DNA of 46,379 nucleotides from an uncultured Roseburia sp. (GTDB lineage: Bacteria; Bacillota; Clostridia; Lachnospirales; Lachnospiraceae). Where the stretch lies: contig UQAQ01000022.1 in NCBI GenBank assembly GCA_900539115.1, positions 1-46,379 on the forward strand. Reading direction: 5' to 3'. Below are positions 7,799 through 16,581 of this stretch, one piece after another. The first letter of the stretch is position 1; each line of letters opens with the position of its first letter. The notes under the pieces are model-generated. The model had not been told where the DNA came from, searched no databases, and worked only from the letters and a program-made list of their open reading frames with translations. The position numbers were made by a program, and so were the translations under genes.

Positions 7799-9490
7799 TT
7801 ATGCTCCAATCAACACTTTCTTTCCTTCAAATGCAAATCCGTAATGGCGAATTTTTTCTTTCGGAATCCCTTGTGCCAAAAGTTCAGTTTCATAATTTTT
7901 ATCTATAATTTGCTGCAATGCAGACTGCACAGCATCTTCCAAAGTTTCCTTGTTTGTCCGGCTGCATACTTTAAATTCTATTATAATTGCCGGATTTTTT
8001 ACCGGATCATGTGGGATCATCATTATGTCGTATCTTCCAAAACCGCTTTCCCGGTTAGAACGAATCTCAAAATTCTCCATCTGTTCCGCCATTAATCCCA
8101 ACACAAATCCATGATAAAATCTCTCCGGCTCCATCGTCTCTGTATTGTCACCTCCTACATCAAAATAACTAAATGTAGCAAGTGCCACTTTATTCATATA
8201 ATAGTTCATTGCCTCAAGATCCCCCAACAACAACGCTTTCACGAAACTTCCATAATTAGCCATTGGGTTTTCAAACCACCCACGAAACATTGTCTGAAAC
8301 ATACTGAATGTCTCTAGATTCGTAATCTGCAATTGATACCATGGTTCCCGCAAAATCCCACGGTAATCCACATCTTCTACTTTAAGATATCCGCTTGCTA
8401 CCAGCAGACTCCAAATAGCATTTTCATTTTGATGAATCTGTTCAAATACAATCTGCTCATCAAAATTCACAAGAATAGATTCCTTTTTGATCAAGTCCTC
8501 CATTTTTTCCTTTATCTCCACAGAAGCACCTTGAATCAATTTACTTACTAACCCATTCGAGCTGGTAGAAGCCCAATAAGGATAAATTTTCTTCTCTTTA
8601 AGACAATTTGTAATCGACCAAGGATTGTAAATATCTCGGTATTTTCCAAAAGTAAATCCATCATACCAGTTTTTTACCAATTCTTTTTTATCACTCATTC
8701 CAAATTTTTCCAGCGAGTTGAAAACTTCTTCTTCGGTAAATCCAAAACAATCTGCATAAAGATCTGACGTCGTTGTTACCACTCGCAGATTATTGAGATC
8801 TGAAAATATACTTTCCTTTGACACACGCGTAATTCCCGTCATTACCGCACGTTCCAAATAGGGATTGGTTTTAAAAGAGGCATTAAATAAGCTCCTCATA
8901 AAAGCAAGAAACTGTTCCCAGTACCCATTAAGATAAGCTTCCTGCATAGGGGTATCATATTCATCTAACAAAATAATGACCTTTTTACCATAATATCTGC
9001 ATAGATACCTACTTATATTATTAAGGGCATCAATCGCTTCCGCATCACTCACCGACGCGTCCATCTTCTCATATGCTTCCCTTTCTTTTTCACTAAGAGT
9101 ATCGCCCTGTAAAAGATACCTGTTTTCTGCATATACTTTAGAAATCTGTTGTTTAATCTGCGTCTTTGCATCTTCCAGATTATCTGCTTTAACAGCCGCA
9201 AAACTTAATGCCAGAACAGGATAGGTTCCCTGCAGTTTTCTATATTTTTCCTCTTTCCAAATGGAAAGTCCTTCAAATAAATTTCCCTGTGCTTGGTATT
9301 TCATAGAAAAAAAGCACTCCAGCATACTCATATTTAACGTTTTTCCAAAGCGCCTCGGACGTGTAATAAGTGTAATATCATCTCCATTTTCCCACCATTC
9401 TTTAATAAACTTTGTTTTATCCACAAAAAAATAATCATTTTCCCGCAAAGATGCAAAATCCTGTTTTCCTATACTTATGACCTTTCCCAT
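7799..9490 (-). CDS. AAA-ATPase-like / PD-(D/E)XK nuclease-like protein
   Basis: A 563-aa protein of the family with an N-terminal AAA-ATPase-like domain and a C-terminal PD-(D/E)XK-type domain, common in many copies in Lachnospiraceae and Bacteroidetes. The P-loop is the family's modified form RPRRFGKT (44-51); Walker B is VIILLDEYD (171-179). The C-terminal nuclease-like core shows D488, then E505-F506-K507 in IIIEFK, the expected D...ExK layout. Biological role is unknown; nuclease or defence-like functions have been suggested for the fold only. It is a lone gene with its own promoter, divergent from the carboxypeptidase gene. Near the start only a weak ribosome binding site (GGTGAAACG) is seen. 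Confidence 0.8.
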   Translation of the reverse strand: MGKVISIGKQDFASLRENDYFFVDKTKFIKEWWENGDDITLITRPRRFGKTLNMSMLECFFSMKYQAQGNLFEGLSIWKEEKYRKLQGTYPVLALSFAAVKADNLEDAKTQIKQQISKVYAENRYLLQGDTLSEKEREAYEKMDASVSDAEAIDALNNISRYLCRYYGKKVIILLDEYDTPMQEAYLNGYWEQFLAFMRSLFNASFKTNPYLERAVMTGITRVSKESIFSDLNNLRVVTTTSDLYADCFGFTEEEVFNSLEKFGMSDKKELVKNWYDGFTFGKYRDIYNPWSITNCLKEKKIYPYWASTSSNGLVSKLIQGASVEIKEKMEDLIKKESILVNFDEQIVFEQIHQNENAIWSLLVASGYLKVEDVDYRGILREPWYQLQITNLETFSMFQTMFRGWFENPMANYGSFVKALLLGDLEAMNYYMNKVALATFSYFDVGGDNTETMEPERFYHGFVLGLMAEQMENFEIRSNRESGFGRYDIMMIPHDPVKNPAIIIEFKVCSRTNKETLEDAVQSALQQIIDKNYETELLAQGIPKEKIRHYGFAFEGKKVLIGA

Positions 9491-9526
9491 CGTTTCACCA
9501 GCTTTCCCTTTTCTTCATCTGTCTTA

Positions 9527-9555
9527 AGTGTATCACAATGCACTTCTGCCCGCAA
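9527..9555 (-). promoter_or_regulatory. Promoter of the AAA-ATPase/PD-(D/E)XK gene
   Basis: On the minus strand, TTGCGG (complement of 9550-9555), 17 nt, then TACACT (complement of 9527-9532), 37 nt before the ATG at 9490. A reasonable sigma-A-type match. Confidence 0.5.
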
Positions 9556-9574
9556 CTACAAGTTTAACAGCCGC

Positions 9575-9617
9575 GGTCTTTTTCCCTTTCTTCCCACATA
9601 TACTGTTAAAAAAGACC
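9575..9617 (+). promoter_or_regulatory. Inverted repeat over the carboxypeptidase promoter/leader
   Basis: GGTCTTTTT (9575-9583) and AAAAAGACC (9609-9617) are perfect 9-nt inverted arms just upstream of the gene at 9631. A -10-like TATACT (9599-9604) lies in the loop, with no good -35. It could be an operator. As RNA only the right arm would be transcribed from that -10, so an attenuator is less likely. Confidence 0.35.
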
Positions 9618-9630
9618 TGTGAGGTTTGCT

Positions 9631-10485
9631 ATGGCAAAACAGAATTTTTACACCTATCCTTCCATGGAAAAACAGTTGAAGCAATGGACCGTTCAATATT
9701 CTGCGGACTATTTTCGTCTGGACTCCATCGGCCGCACTCCCGCAAAACGCCATCTGTACGCCTGTCATCTGGGCGCGGCGGATGCTCCAAAACAACTCGT
9801 ACTCACCGCTTCCATCCACGGACGCGAATACATAAACACAACACTTCTTCTGGATATGCTCGCCTATTATCTGCCGCGCTACAACCACCGCGAACTGCCT
9901 GACGCTCCCTGCTACCGGGATCTTTGGCACGATGTCTGCATTACCTTTTTTCCGATGGCAAATCCGGACGGCGTATCGATCAGTCAGAATACTCCTGCCA
10001 AAAAATGGAAGGAAAACAGTGCCGGTGTGGATCTGAACCGCAATTTCCCCTGTGGTTTCGGCCTCTCCAAAGATATCAATAAACACAATCCGGGAAAATC
10101 CGCCGGCGACCAGCCGGAGACCAAGCATCTGATGACTTTTGTATCACAGCTGTCGGCTCCTCTCGGCGTGATCCATTACCACTCGCAGGGCAGCTTGATC
10201 TATTATGATTATGATGTGACCGGAAGTCTCCGAAACCATATCGTGAAAATGGCATCCATCGCGCATGCCACGACCGGATATCCATTGATCGAAGCTCGCG
10301 GAAAAAATGCCGGAAGCACCCTTCCCGGCGGCGGGTTCGGCGACTGGTGCGTATACGAAAAAAAGATACCTTCGATCACCATCGAAACCGGACGCTTTTT
10401 CACGCCGGTTCCGCATTGGCAGTACAAAGGTATCTATGATAAAAATTTACTTTTGCTTCACAATCTTCTTGCCGGTATTTTGTAA
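9631..10485 (+). CDS. M14-family zinc carboxypeptidase
   Basis: A 284-aa metallopeptidase without a signal peptide. The catalytic set is visible: zinc ligands H63 and E66 in SIHGREY, the third histidine in VIHYHSQG (H182 or H184), substrate-binding N136-R137 in DLNRNF, and the general base E252 in ITIETGRF. The short cytoplasmic form resembles gamma-D-glutamyl peptide hydrolases (MpaA-like) that trim muropeptides, so recycling of wall peptides is plausible but inferred. ATG 9631 is chosen over GTG 9619 because GAGG (9620-9623) lies 7 nt upstream of it. Its last 39 bp overlap the end of the convergent arylsulfotransferase gene. Confidence 0.85.
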   Translation: MAKQNFYTYPSMEKQLKQWTVQYSADYFRLDSIGRTPAKRHLYACHLGAADAPKQLVLTASIHGREYINTTLLLDMLAYYLPRYNHRELPDAPCYRDLWHDVCITFFPMANPDGVSISQNTPAKKWKENSAGVDLNRNFPCGFGLSKDINKHNPGKSAGDQPETKHLMTFVSQLSAPLGVIHYHSQGSLIYYDYDVTGSLRNHIVKMASIAHATTGYPLIEARGKNAGSTLPGGGFGDWCVYEKKIPSITIETGRFFTPVPHWQYKGIYDKNLLLLHNLLAGIL

Positions 10486-12462
10486 ATTATTTTCAATTTC
10501 AAGATAAATATCATACTGGTCGGGAGGAAGGACATCCATCCACATCGCAATATAATACACGGCATTTTCAAATGTTTTCATGGTCTGATAGGTATCCTTG
10601 AAATCCACATACCAGACTTTTTCCTTTCCGCGGAAAATGACAGTCTGAATCGTGTGGTCGACCTCGCGGACATAAAATACATCCTCGCGCCTGCGATAAC
10701 GGATCATCGAATCCGTAACATTTTTTGCCGCTTCAAAATCCCACGCAGCCAACCGCTCATTTTCAGCGAGAATCGGCCGTTTGAGTTCTCCGAGAAGATA
10801 ATCTGCATTCTGCACGAGAGCTTTCGACAGCGATGTCATATCCGGACAAAATTCGTGAGCGCGGAAAAATCCCGGTTTCACATAATACTCACTCAAAATT
10901 TCCTCGGTGTCAAAATCCACCTCGCGAATGAGTCCCAGATTTCCATCGATTTCCGGCACAAGGGATCCGGCCATAATGTACAGCCTTCGATCCTCTTCGA
11001 CAAAAATCGCGTTCGAACGGATCTTTGACTTTGGACAGGCAATGCGCTTGTACAATTTTACTGTCTTCTCCCGTTCATTGACTTCATAAAAACTGATGTA
11101 ACTCTGTTCATCTTTATCAAAAAATTTCACCTTGCGGCGTTTGTGCCAATGATTGTCAAACACCATAATATAACGGATATCCGGATTTTCATTTTGTGTC
11201 AGCTGCACTTCAAATACGGCATGCTGCTGATAAAACCACGGTACCTCGCCCACGGGCGTCAAAAGTTTTTCGGCCATCGGCGTACCTTCCCAGAATCTCG
11301 GATCCGCCATCAGCCATTTTATCTCACCGGTACTCCAGTCAAATTTCGCGACAGAATGAATATTTCGCATGGACACTAACATGGAATCCTGCTCCGTATC
11401 GTACGATGCCGAATTGATATGTGCCCAGTCCATCATATCCTGATAAGTGTCATCAAATACATCGCCCACTTTTAATTTATGTACAATTGTTCCGGTCGCG
11501 CGGTCAATTTCCAGCACAAGATCTTCGGAATGTCCCTCAAGGCTGTTTCCCGCCGTCAAAATATTGCCCTCCGGTGTTTTTTCCTCCACCGTATGATGCG
11601 CACCATTTTTCACAAAATACGTGCGTCCCACTCGCCCCAGATAATCCATATCATACATTTGGATCGAATGCGGATTGGTAAAGGAAGGCGCAGAAATATC
11701 CTGTTCCATAAAAAGAAAACGTCCTTTAGAAAGTGGAAAAATTCCATAACCTTTCGGTTTTCTGCGGAGATAATAACGGATTTTTCCCTCGCGGTCAAAA
11801 ACGCATGGACGGATGTCGATGCCGCCCGCCACCAAAATATTCTGAAAGGCCGATTTTTTATTGATCTTCTCAGCCTTTACCACGCCTTTCAAATCTTCCG
11901 GCAGTTCCCCGGTCTGCAGCATAAATGTGCGCGTATCGCACACTTCTTCCTGCTCGTCCAGCAGTTCAATCTGCACTTTTGTCTCTCTTCCGGCATACAA
12001 TCCAAGAATCGGTATGCGATGACGTTTTTCTTCCGGAAATTCATATACAAAATTTGTCTCTTCCACATCACCAAAAACCGTTGTGCGTACGCGGTAATCC
12101 GTAATCGTCGAAAACATCACAAGAGCTGTCAGCGGAGCCTCATCAAAAGGGTCGATCACTGCCAGCATATTTTTAAATGTGTATTTGTCACTTCTTAATT
12201 GCAATTCCAAAAACCAGTCTTTGGCCTGCGATGTCAGAGAGTACATTTTCTCTTCTCTGACATTTCCCTTATAAGCATTCTTGGGAAGTCTGCCAAATGT
12301 TTCTTCGTACTCTGCTGCTCCATGCGCCACCCATTCCTTGGGCCGCAGTGTAACGGTTCCGCCCTCACCGTGAAGCACGTTCTTTTTGTTCGCATTTTTT
12401 TGAATCTGCCACTCTTCCCTGCGTGCCTTCACTTCTTCTTTTAATCTGTCGGATATCCTCAT
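10447..12462 (-). CDS. Arylsulfotransferase (ASST) family protein
   Basis: A 671-aa protein of the aryl-sulfate sulfotransferase family, which moves sulfate from a phenolic sulfate ester to another phenol by a histidine-linked intermediate, without PAPS. An N-terminal domain (1-200) is followed by a beta-propeller-like region with family histidines in GAHHTVEE (289-290), DWAHINSA (H348) and QQHAVFE (H414), and R366 in SMRNIHS. E. coli AssT is periplasmic; here no signal peptide is seen (MRISDRLKEEVKARREE), so it is probably cytoplasmic. It starts 8 nt after the cysC stop, with its AGGTGAG ribosome binding site overlapping that stop, so the two are one operon. The acceptor is unknown. Confidence 0.8.
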   Translation of the reverse strand: MRISDRLKEEVKARREEWQIQKNANKKNVLHGEGGTVTLRPKEWVAHGAAEYEETFGRLPKNAYKGNVREEKMYSLTSQAKDWFLELQLRSDKYTFKNMLAVIDPFDEAPLTALVMFSTITDYRVRTTVFGDVEETNFVYEFPEEKRHRIPILGLYAGRETKVQIELLDEQEEVCDTRTFMLQTGELPEDLKGVVKAEKINKKSAFQNILVAGGIDIRPCVFDREGKIRYYLRRKPKGYGIFPLSKGRFLFMEQDISAPSFTNPHSIQMYDMDYLGRVGRTYFVKNGAHHTVEEKTPEGNILTAGNSLEGHSEDLVLEIDRATGTIVHKLKVGDVFDDTYQDMMDWAHINSASYDTEQDSMLVSMRNIHSVAKFDWSTGEIKWLMADPRFWEGTPMAEKLLTPVGEVPWFYQQHAVFEVQLTQNENPDIRYIMVFDNHWHKRRKVKFFDKDEQSYISFYEVNEREKTVKLYKRIACPKSKIRSNAIFVEEDRRLYIMAGSLVPEIDGNLGLIREVDFDTEEILSEYYVKPGFFRAHEFCPDMTSLSKALVQNADYLLGELKRPILAENERLAAWDFEAAKNVTDSMIRYRRREDVFYVREVDHTIQTVIFRGKEKVWYVDFKDTYQTMKTFENAVYYIAMWMDVLPPDQYDIYLEIENNLQNTGKKIVKQK

Positions 12463-12470
12463 TTTCTCAC

Positions 12471-13046
12471 CTACATCATAATGTAATCAAAAATCTGTTC
12501 AGCGCATTCCTTTGCGGTATATTTTTTCGTATCTGCAATCAATTCCGGCGCCAATGGTTCCTCGTAACCGGAATCCTTTCCCGTAAAATTCTTAATCTGC
12601 TTTTTATACAGTCCCTTCGGATCGCGCTCCATACAAGTCTGCAGATCCGTATTTACATACACTTCGACAAAATTTCCTTCGCCGGCGCGCTCTCTTGCGA
12701 CGCGGCGCATCTCACGAAATGGAGAAATAAACGAAACGAGCGTAATGATTCCGGCATCGCGGAACAACGCAGCGATTTCTCCAATCCTGCGGATATTTTC
12801 ATTTCGGTCCTCATCGGAAAAACCAAGATCCGAATTAATACCACATCGAATATTATCCCCATCCAAAAGATATACGGCTTTTCCTGCTTCATTGAGCATT
12901 TTTTCCAATTCCACAGCAATCGTCGATTTCCCGGAAGCGGATAAACCGGTAAACCAGACTACTTTCCCCTGCTGCCCCAATACCCGGCAGCGGTCCTCAT
13001 ACGACACTTTATTTTTCTGCCAGATAACATTTTCGTTTTTCTTCAT
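12471..13046 (-). CDS. cysC: Adenylylsulfate (APS) kinase
   Basis: A 191-aa P-loop kinase that phosphorylates adenosine 5'-phosphosulfate to PAPS. Walker A is GLSASGKST (34-42), the substrate-binding DGDNIR lies at 62-67, and the phospho-acceptor serine of the family is in FISPFREMRR (S108). It is full length and free-standing (no CysN fusion). No ATP sulfurylase (CysDN or Sat) lies in this window, so the APS must come from elsewhere. It is followed directly by the arylsulfotransferase gene. GGAGCG precedes the ATG, and a strong promoter lies upstream. Confidence 0.9.
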   Translation of the reverse strand: MKKNENVIWQKNKVSYEDRCRVLGQQGKVVWFTGLSASGKSTIAVELEKMLNEAGKAVYLLDGDNIRCGINSDLGFSDEDRNENIRRIGEIAALFRDAGIITLVSFISPFREMRRVARERAGEGNFVEVYVNTDLQTCMERDPKGLYKKQIKNFTGKDSGYEEPLAPELIADTKKYTAKECAEQIFDYIMM

Positions 13047-13083
13047 ATCAGCGCTCCATTCTTGCGTTACTATCTGATATAAT

Positions 13084-13112
13084 ATCTTACAATTTTGTTA
13101 CAAATTTGTCAA
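13084..13112 (-). promoter_or_regulatory. Promoter of the cysC-arylsulfotransferase operon
   Basis: On the minus strand, TTGACA (complement of 13107-13112), 17 nt, then TAAGAT (complement of 13084-13089), 38 nt before the cysC ATG. The -35 overlaps the stop codon of the upstream gene (13109-13111). A strong match to sigma-A consensus. Confidence 0.7.
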
Positions 13113-13750
13113 TTTTTTTCTTCTTTTACTTCTCCGGTTTTCATATCATGCGACAGGGGATAAATCACGCCATCGCTCATGACAACTCGTCCCAAATACT
13201 GCAAGTCGGTATAACTGTAATAAACAACCACGTCACTTACCGGGTACTCCTTCTTGTCGTACTTCTGCGCATACCGGTGAATCTGATGTCTCGCAACAAA
13301 CGGGTACAATGGGTTGCGGAACAAAACAATTCCGGCGGCAAGTGCCAACAATACTCCAAGTCCGCAGAACAAAATGCGCAGACTGATATGGCGGTCTTTG
13401 CGAAATGCCATGCGAACAAGCAATCCTGCGGCGATTCCGATCAGCAGAAACAAAAGTACCGCCGGCAATATCTTCAAAATAATTGTTATTTTGGAAGTGT
13501 CCACATAACCAAGGCCATCCTGCGGATCCTCGATAAGCTGAAATACCACTGCCATCAATGTCGTCGTTCCGAGCAGCAAAAAGCTCCACTTTTTCAGAGC
13601 AACTGCTGCCAAAAGTCCGATAATTGGCAAAATGACTACGATCTGCGGAAGATCATAATACATAAAAAACTGCATATATTCCCACAATGCTGCAATGGAA
13701 AAAATCACCAGATACAGCACATTCATAATTTTCTTAAACCGTTCTTTCAC
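13109..13750 (-). CDS. Multi-pass membrane protein of unknown function
   Basis: A 213-aa protein I do not recognise. About five hydrophobic helices (roughly 10-30, 36-50, 54-72, 88-112, 125-145) are followed by a polar C-terminal domain of about 65 residues (HRYAQKYDKKEYPVSDVVVYYSY and onward; no catalytic motif). Its own promoter lies upstream and cysC starts after its stop from a separate promoter, so a functional link with sulfation is uncertain. Confidence 0.7.
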   Translation of the reverse strand: MKERFKKIMNVLYLVIFSIAALWEYMQFFMYYDLPQIVVILPIIGLLAAVALKKWSFLLLGTTTLMAVVFQLIEDPQDGLGYVDTSKITIILKILPAVLLFLLIGIAAGLLVRMAFRKDRHISLRILFCGLGVLLALAAGIVLFRNPLYPFVARHQIHRYAQKYDKKEYPVSDVVVYYSYTDLQYLGRVVMSDGVIYPLSHDMKTGEVKEEKN

Positions 13751-13787
13751 TCTTCTAAATTCCTTTCTTTTGTTCTCTGCAAATCCT

Positions 13788-13817
13788 ATTATACACTATC
13801 TGACAGTATTTGTGCAA
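13788..13817 (-). promoter_or_regulatory. Promoter of the membrane protein gene at 13750
   Basis: On the minus strand, TTGCAC (complement of 13812-13817), 18 nt, then a consensus TATAAT (complement of 13788-13793). AAAGGAAT follows as the ribosome binding site. Confidence 0.5.
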
Positions 13818-13854
13818 GCGGAAAAGCAATCCGCTGCGTTTTCGCGCACTTCTT

Positions 13855-14376
13855 TCACGCACCCACAAGCAGCGTCGAGACAATAATTCCAATCAGCGTC
13901 GCAAACAAAGCACCGGCAAGTGTATATCTTGTCTTTGTCACTTTCGCTGTCATAAAATACACACTCATTGTGTAAAAAATGGTCTCCGAGCAGCTCATAA
14001 GCACCGAAGCCAGCACCCCGAGGCGGCTGTCAGGCCCAAACTGTTTGTAAACATCCAGGAGAAGGCTTGTCGCCGCCGAAGAAGAAAACATTTTCACGGT
14101 CACAAGTGGCACAAGTTCCGAGGGAAAACAGAGCCGCTCTGTCACCGGCGCAATTGCCGATGCTACATACCCCAGTGTACCGGATTCCCTTAAAACTCCA
14201 ATCGCAATCATAAGACCGATGAGTGTAGGAAGAATCTTATAAACCGTCTTAAATCCATCCACGGCTCCTTCGATAAACGCATCAAATATATCGACTTTTT
14301 GCAGCAGTCCATAGCCGGTCACCAAGATCAAAACAAGTGGAATCATGCTGTCGGAAAGATAATACAAAAATCTCAT
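13855..14376 (-). CDS. spmB: Spore maturation protein B
   Basis: A 173-aa membrane protein with the nucleoside-recognition (Gate) fold, partner of SpmA. By family knowledge SpmA/SpmB help dehydrate the spore core during sporulation. It has about five helices and a conserved stretch KMFSSSAATSLLLDVYKQFGPDS, shown here as KMFSSSAATS then LLLDVYKQFG. ATG 14376 is chosen because AGGAGG lies 9 nt upstream and the ATG overlaps the spmA stop as ATGA, so the two are translationally coupled. A longer in-frame start at 14406 is inside spmA and lacks a ribosome binding site. Confidence 0.88.
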   Translation of the reverse strand: MRFLYYLSDSMIPLVLILVTGYGLLQKVDIFDAFIEGAVDGFKTVYKILPTLIGLMIAIGVLRESGTLGYVASAIAPVTERLCFPSELVPLVTVKMFSSSAATSLLLDVYKQFGPDSRLGVLASVLMSCSETIFYTMSVYFMTAKVTKTRYTLAGALFATLIGIIVSTLLVGA

Positions 14377-14984
14377 GCCTTTCCTCCTTCCCGGCGTTTG
14401 GTACATTTTCGCGCAATCACGGAAAATAATACGCCGGCCGCCGTCGAAAACAGCGTCGCCACCAGTCCCATGCCAAGAATGGACGTCGGTGACACCGATC
14501 CATACTGGCTGCGGTACGCAATAATATTGACCGGGATCAGCTGCAGCGACGAAATATTAATGATAAGAAATGTACACATATCCGTACTTGCGACATTTCC
14601 CGTCTCTCCATTTTCTTTCTGCCACTCCCGAAGTGCCGCCATTGCCTTCAGACCATACGGCGTCGCCGCCCAGCCAAGTCCCAATACATTGGCGATGATA
14701 TTGGCAGCAATGTACTCATTTGCCTCGTGTTCACGCGGAATATCCGGAAATAAAAAACGCAAAACCGGTCTGAGTGCCCTCGTCATGGCATCGATCAAAC
14801 CGGCTTTTTTCGCCACATTCATAATTCCTGTCCACATCGACATAACCCCAAGCATCGTGATACAGAGCATCACCGCCTCTTTCGACGAATCGATGGCCGC
14901 CGTGCCGACATTTCCAATTTTCCCCTGAAAGGCAGCGACAGCGATCCCGATCACAATCATCGCTCCCCACAATTTATTAAGCAT
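14373..14984 (-). CDS. spmA: Spore maturation protein A
   Basis: A 203-aa membrane protein, full length for SpmA. The nucleoside-recognition fold is shown by ANIIANVLGLGWAATPYGLKA around residues 93-113 (A-N-x-x-G-L-G-x-A-A-T-P-x-G, typical of SpmA) and CTFLIINISSLQLIP. It forms a pair with spmB (ATGA overlap). In B. subtilis the pair is made in the mother cell under sigma-E; here only a -10-like TATAAT (complement of 15013-15018) can be seen upstream with no clear -35. Presence of the pair implies a spore-former or a recent descendant. Confidence 0.9.
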   Translation of the reverse strand: MLNKLWGAMIVIGIAVAAFQGKIGNVGTAAIDSSKEAVMLCITMLGVMSMWTGIMNVAKKAGLIDAMTRALRPVLRFLFPDIPREHEANEYIAANIIANVLGLGWAATPYGLKAMAALREWQKENGETGNVASTDMCTFLIINISSLQLIPVNIIAYRSQYGSVSPTSILGMGLVATLFSTAAGVLFSVIARKCTKRREGGKA

Positions 14985-15067
14985 GTAATTTCCCTCTGCT
15001 GCGCATTTTTACATTATACGCCGAGCGCAGGGAAAATATGCGGGTCAGGGCAAGCCCTATCACCCTG

Positions 15068-15337
15068 TCACATCAATACGATCACTCCGATAAACAATGC
15101 CAGTATAAATGCATATAACAGGCTGATAACAGCGAGCGTACGATCCTGTTTTCTCTCCTGCTGCACAATGGCAAGCACACTTAAAATAATGGCCGGCAAC
15201 TGCCATACCACCAGCACATCTCCCCTTTGCTGAATCATCGTATCCGTTATCCAGCAGGCAGTCGCCAATGCCGGCATACATGTCATTGACAATATGTATG
15301 AAACAATATAGCAGATTACACTATAATTTCTATTCAT
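15068..15337 (-). CDS. Small three-helix membrane protein
   Basis: An 89-aa unrecognised protein with three predicted transmembrane helices (about 5-27, 44-59, 68-89). The start is well supported by AAGGAGAGG about 9 nt upstream. It follows the similar small membrane gene 15365-15706 by 27 nt, so the two are probably one operon. Confidence 0.65.
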   Translation of the reverse strand: MNRNYSVICYIVSYILSMTCMPALATACWITDTMIQQRGDVLVVWQLPAIILSVLAIVQQERKQDRTLAVISLLYAFILALFIGVIVLM

Positions 15338-15364
15338 GGCACATCCTCTCCTTTCTGCTGCGAA

Positions 15365-15706
15365 TTATCCAAAATGCGATGTATCCCAGTTTGCCATTCC
15401 TGTCAACAGCGTCGAGAAAATACTGTTGGCTGTAAAAAAGATCAGTGCAATGACCAGACAGATCACTCCCTGTTTTTGTTTATCCGGATTCCGCTGAATA
15501 TAACGTATTGCAACAAAGCACGCTGCTGCCTGGCATATTGGTACAGACCATATGAAAAACATAACAAGCGCAGAGGGAATAAGATCTTGAAACTGCTCCG
15601 GAATCATGCTGCCCAGAAATGCAAAAAATAATTGCACCCAACGAGCCGCAAACGTTAATATCAGGGAAATAATATATCCTTGATCTTCTTTTCTTCTTTT
15701 TTGCAT
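15365..15706 (-). CDS. Small membrane protein
   Basis: A 113-aa unrecognised protein with about three hydrophobic helices (11-33, 44-66, 81-102) between charged ends (MQKRRKEDQG and RNPDKQKQG). AAGGAGAGG precedes the ATG, the same ribosome binding context as the next gene, which suggests that both arose together or by duplication of a unit. Confidence 0.65.
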   Translation of the reverse strand: MQKRRKEDQGYIISLILTFAARWVQLFFAFLGSMIPEQFQDLIPSALVMFFIWSVPICQAAACFVAIRYIQRNPDKQKQGVICLVIALIFFTANSIFSTLLTGMANWDTSHFG

Positions 15707-15737
15707 AAAACCTCTCCTTTTTGATATAAAACTCCGT

Positions 15738-15833
15738 TTACCTCACCCACAGCAAAACCATATATACCACCGTTCCGATCAATATACTAAGCAGTGTATT
15801 GTGCTTCCTTCCCGTCTCTTTGGTATGCTTCAT
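15738..15833 (-). CDS. Possible 31-aa membrane peptide
   Basis: A short reading frame beginning MKHTKETGRKHNTLLS and continuing with one hydrophobic helix to LLWVR. It is first in the same-strand row with 15365-15706 and 15068-15337 (31-nt gap). Basic N-terminus plus one helix is typical of small membrane proteins. The ribosome binding site is weak (GAGAAAAG) and a TATAAT overlaps the ATG, so it may instead be the promoter of the downstream genes. Confidence 0.35.
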   Translation of the reverse strand: MKHTKETGRKHNTLLSILIGTVVYMVLLWVR

Positions 15834-15968
15834 TATATCATAACTTTTCTCATTTTTCCATAAAATTTCGGCTTTTCATTTGCATTTTCCTTCTAAATAT
15901 GGTATCCTTTATATAACTAAAGCAATATACTATTAAAAGAAATATCGTAAAAATAAGGAGGAGCAAGT

Positions 15969-16577
15969 ATGAAGTTAAAACGCTTTTTATCATTATGTGC
16001 TGTCTGTATTTTCGCGACAGTATTGCTTGCAGGATGTTCCTCAGATAATACACAAGACACTCAGACACCAACAGATACAACATCCTCAGATAACTCACAG
16101 ACAGATACTTCTTCGGATTCACAAGATACTTCTTCGGACAAAACCGAGAAGGACACCCCTTCGGTTTCCATTCCGTGGAATGAAGTGTCTGATGATTATG
16201 AAGATGCTGCAGTCGAGGCAAAAAATGAGATAACTGGCGCAGATTCTATTTCCGTGAGTACATTGAAATCTCTTGCCGACACCATCCGTAAGGACTACAA
16301 AGTCATCAAAGATGGAGTCACCAAATCAAATAAAGAGTCCGCAAAGGAAATGTTTGTCACCGGCGCGAAGATTGAGGCACTTGCCGAACGCTCCAGCGAT
16401 GTTTCTGAGGAAGAATTTATCCGCCTTGGCACCAGCGCAAAGGATTATGTCAAAGCGCTTCACGGTGGTGGATCCACTTCCCTTTCCGATGCCTATTACG
16501 ATTTAGACACCGGGCTTACCGTAACGAAAAAACTTGGAAATGATAAGTGGAATGCCTTAGCAAAAAAATTGAATTAA
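15969..16577 (+). CDS. Putative lipoprotein with Asp/Ser/Thr-rich linker
   Basis: A 202-aa exported lipoprotein. The signal peptide MKLKRFLSLCAVCIFATVLL ends in lipobox LAGC (C23 is the lipid-modified cysteine). Residues 24-65 are a low-complexity linker rich in D, S, T and Q. The C-terminal 135 residues form a mostly helical domain of unknown function. AGGAGG lies 8 nt upstream of the ATG. A mobile repeat has inserted with its target duplication covering the stop codon; the stop is kept. Confidence 0.75.
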   Translation: MKLKRFLSLCAVCIFATVLLAGCSSDNTQDTQTPTDTTSSDNSQTDTSSDSQDTSSDKTEKDTPSVSIPWNEVSDDYEDAAVEAKNEITGADSISVSTLKSLADTIRKDYKVIKDGVTKSNKESAKEMFVTGAKIEALAERSSDVSEEEFIRLGTSAKDYVKALHGGGSTSLSDAYYDLDTGLTVTKKLGNDKWNALAKKLN

Positions 16578-16581
16578 CAAT

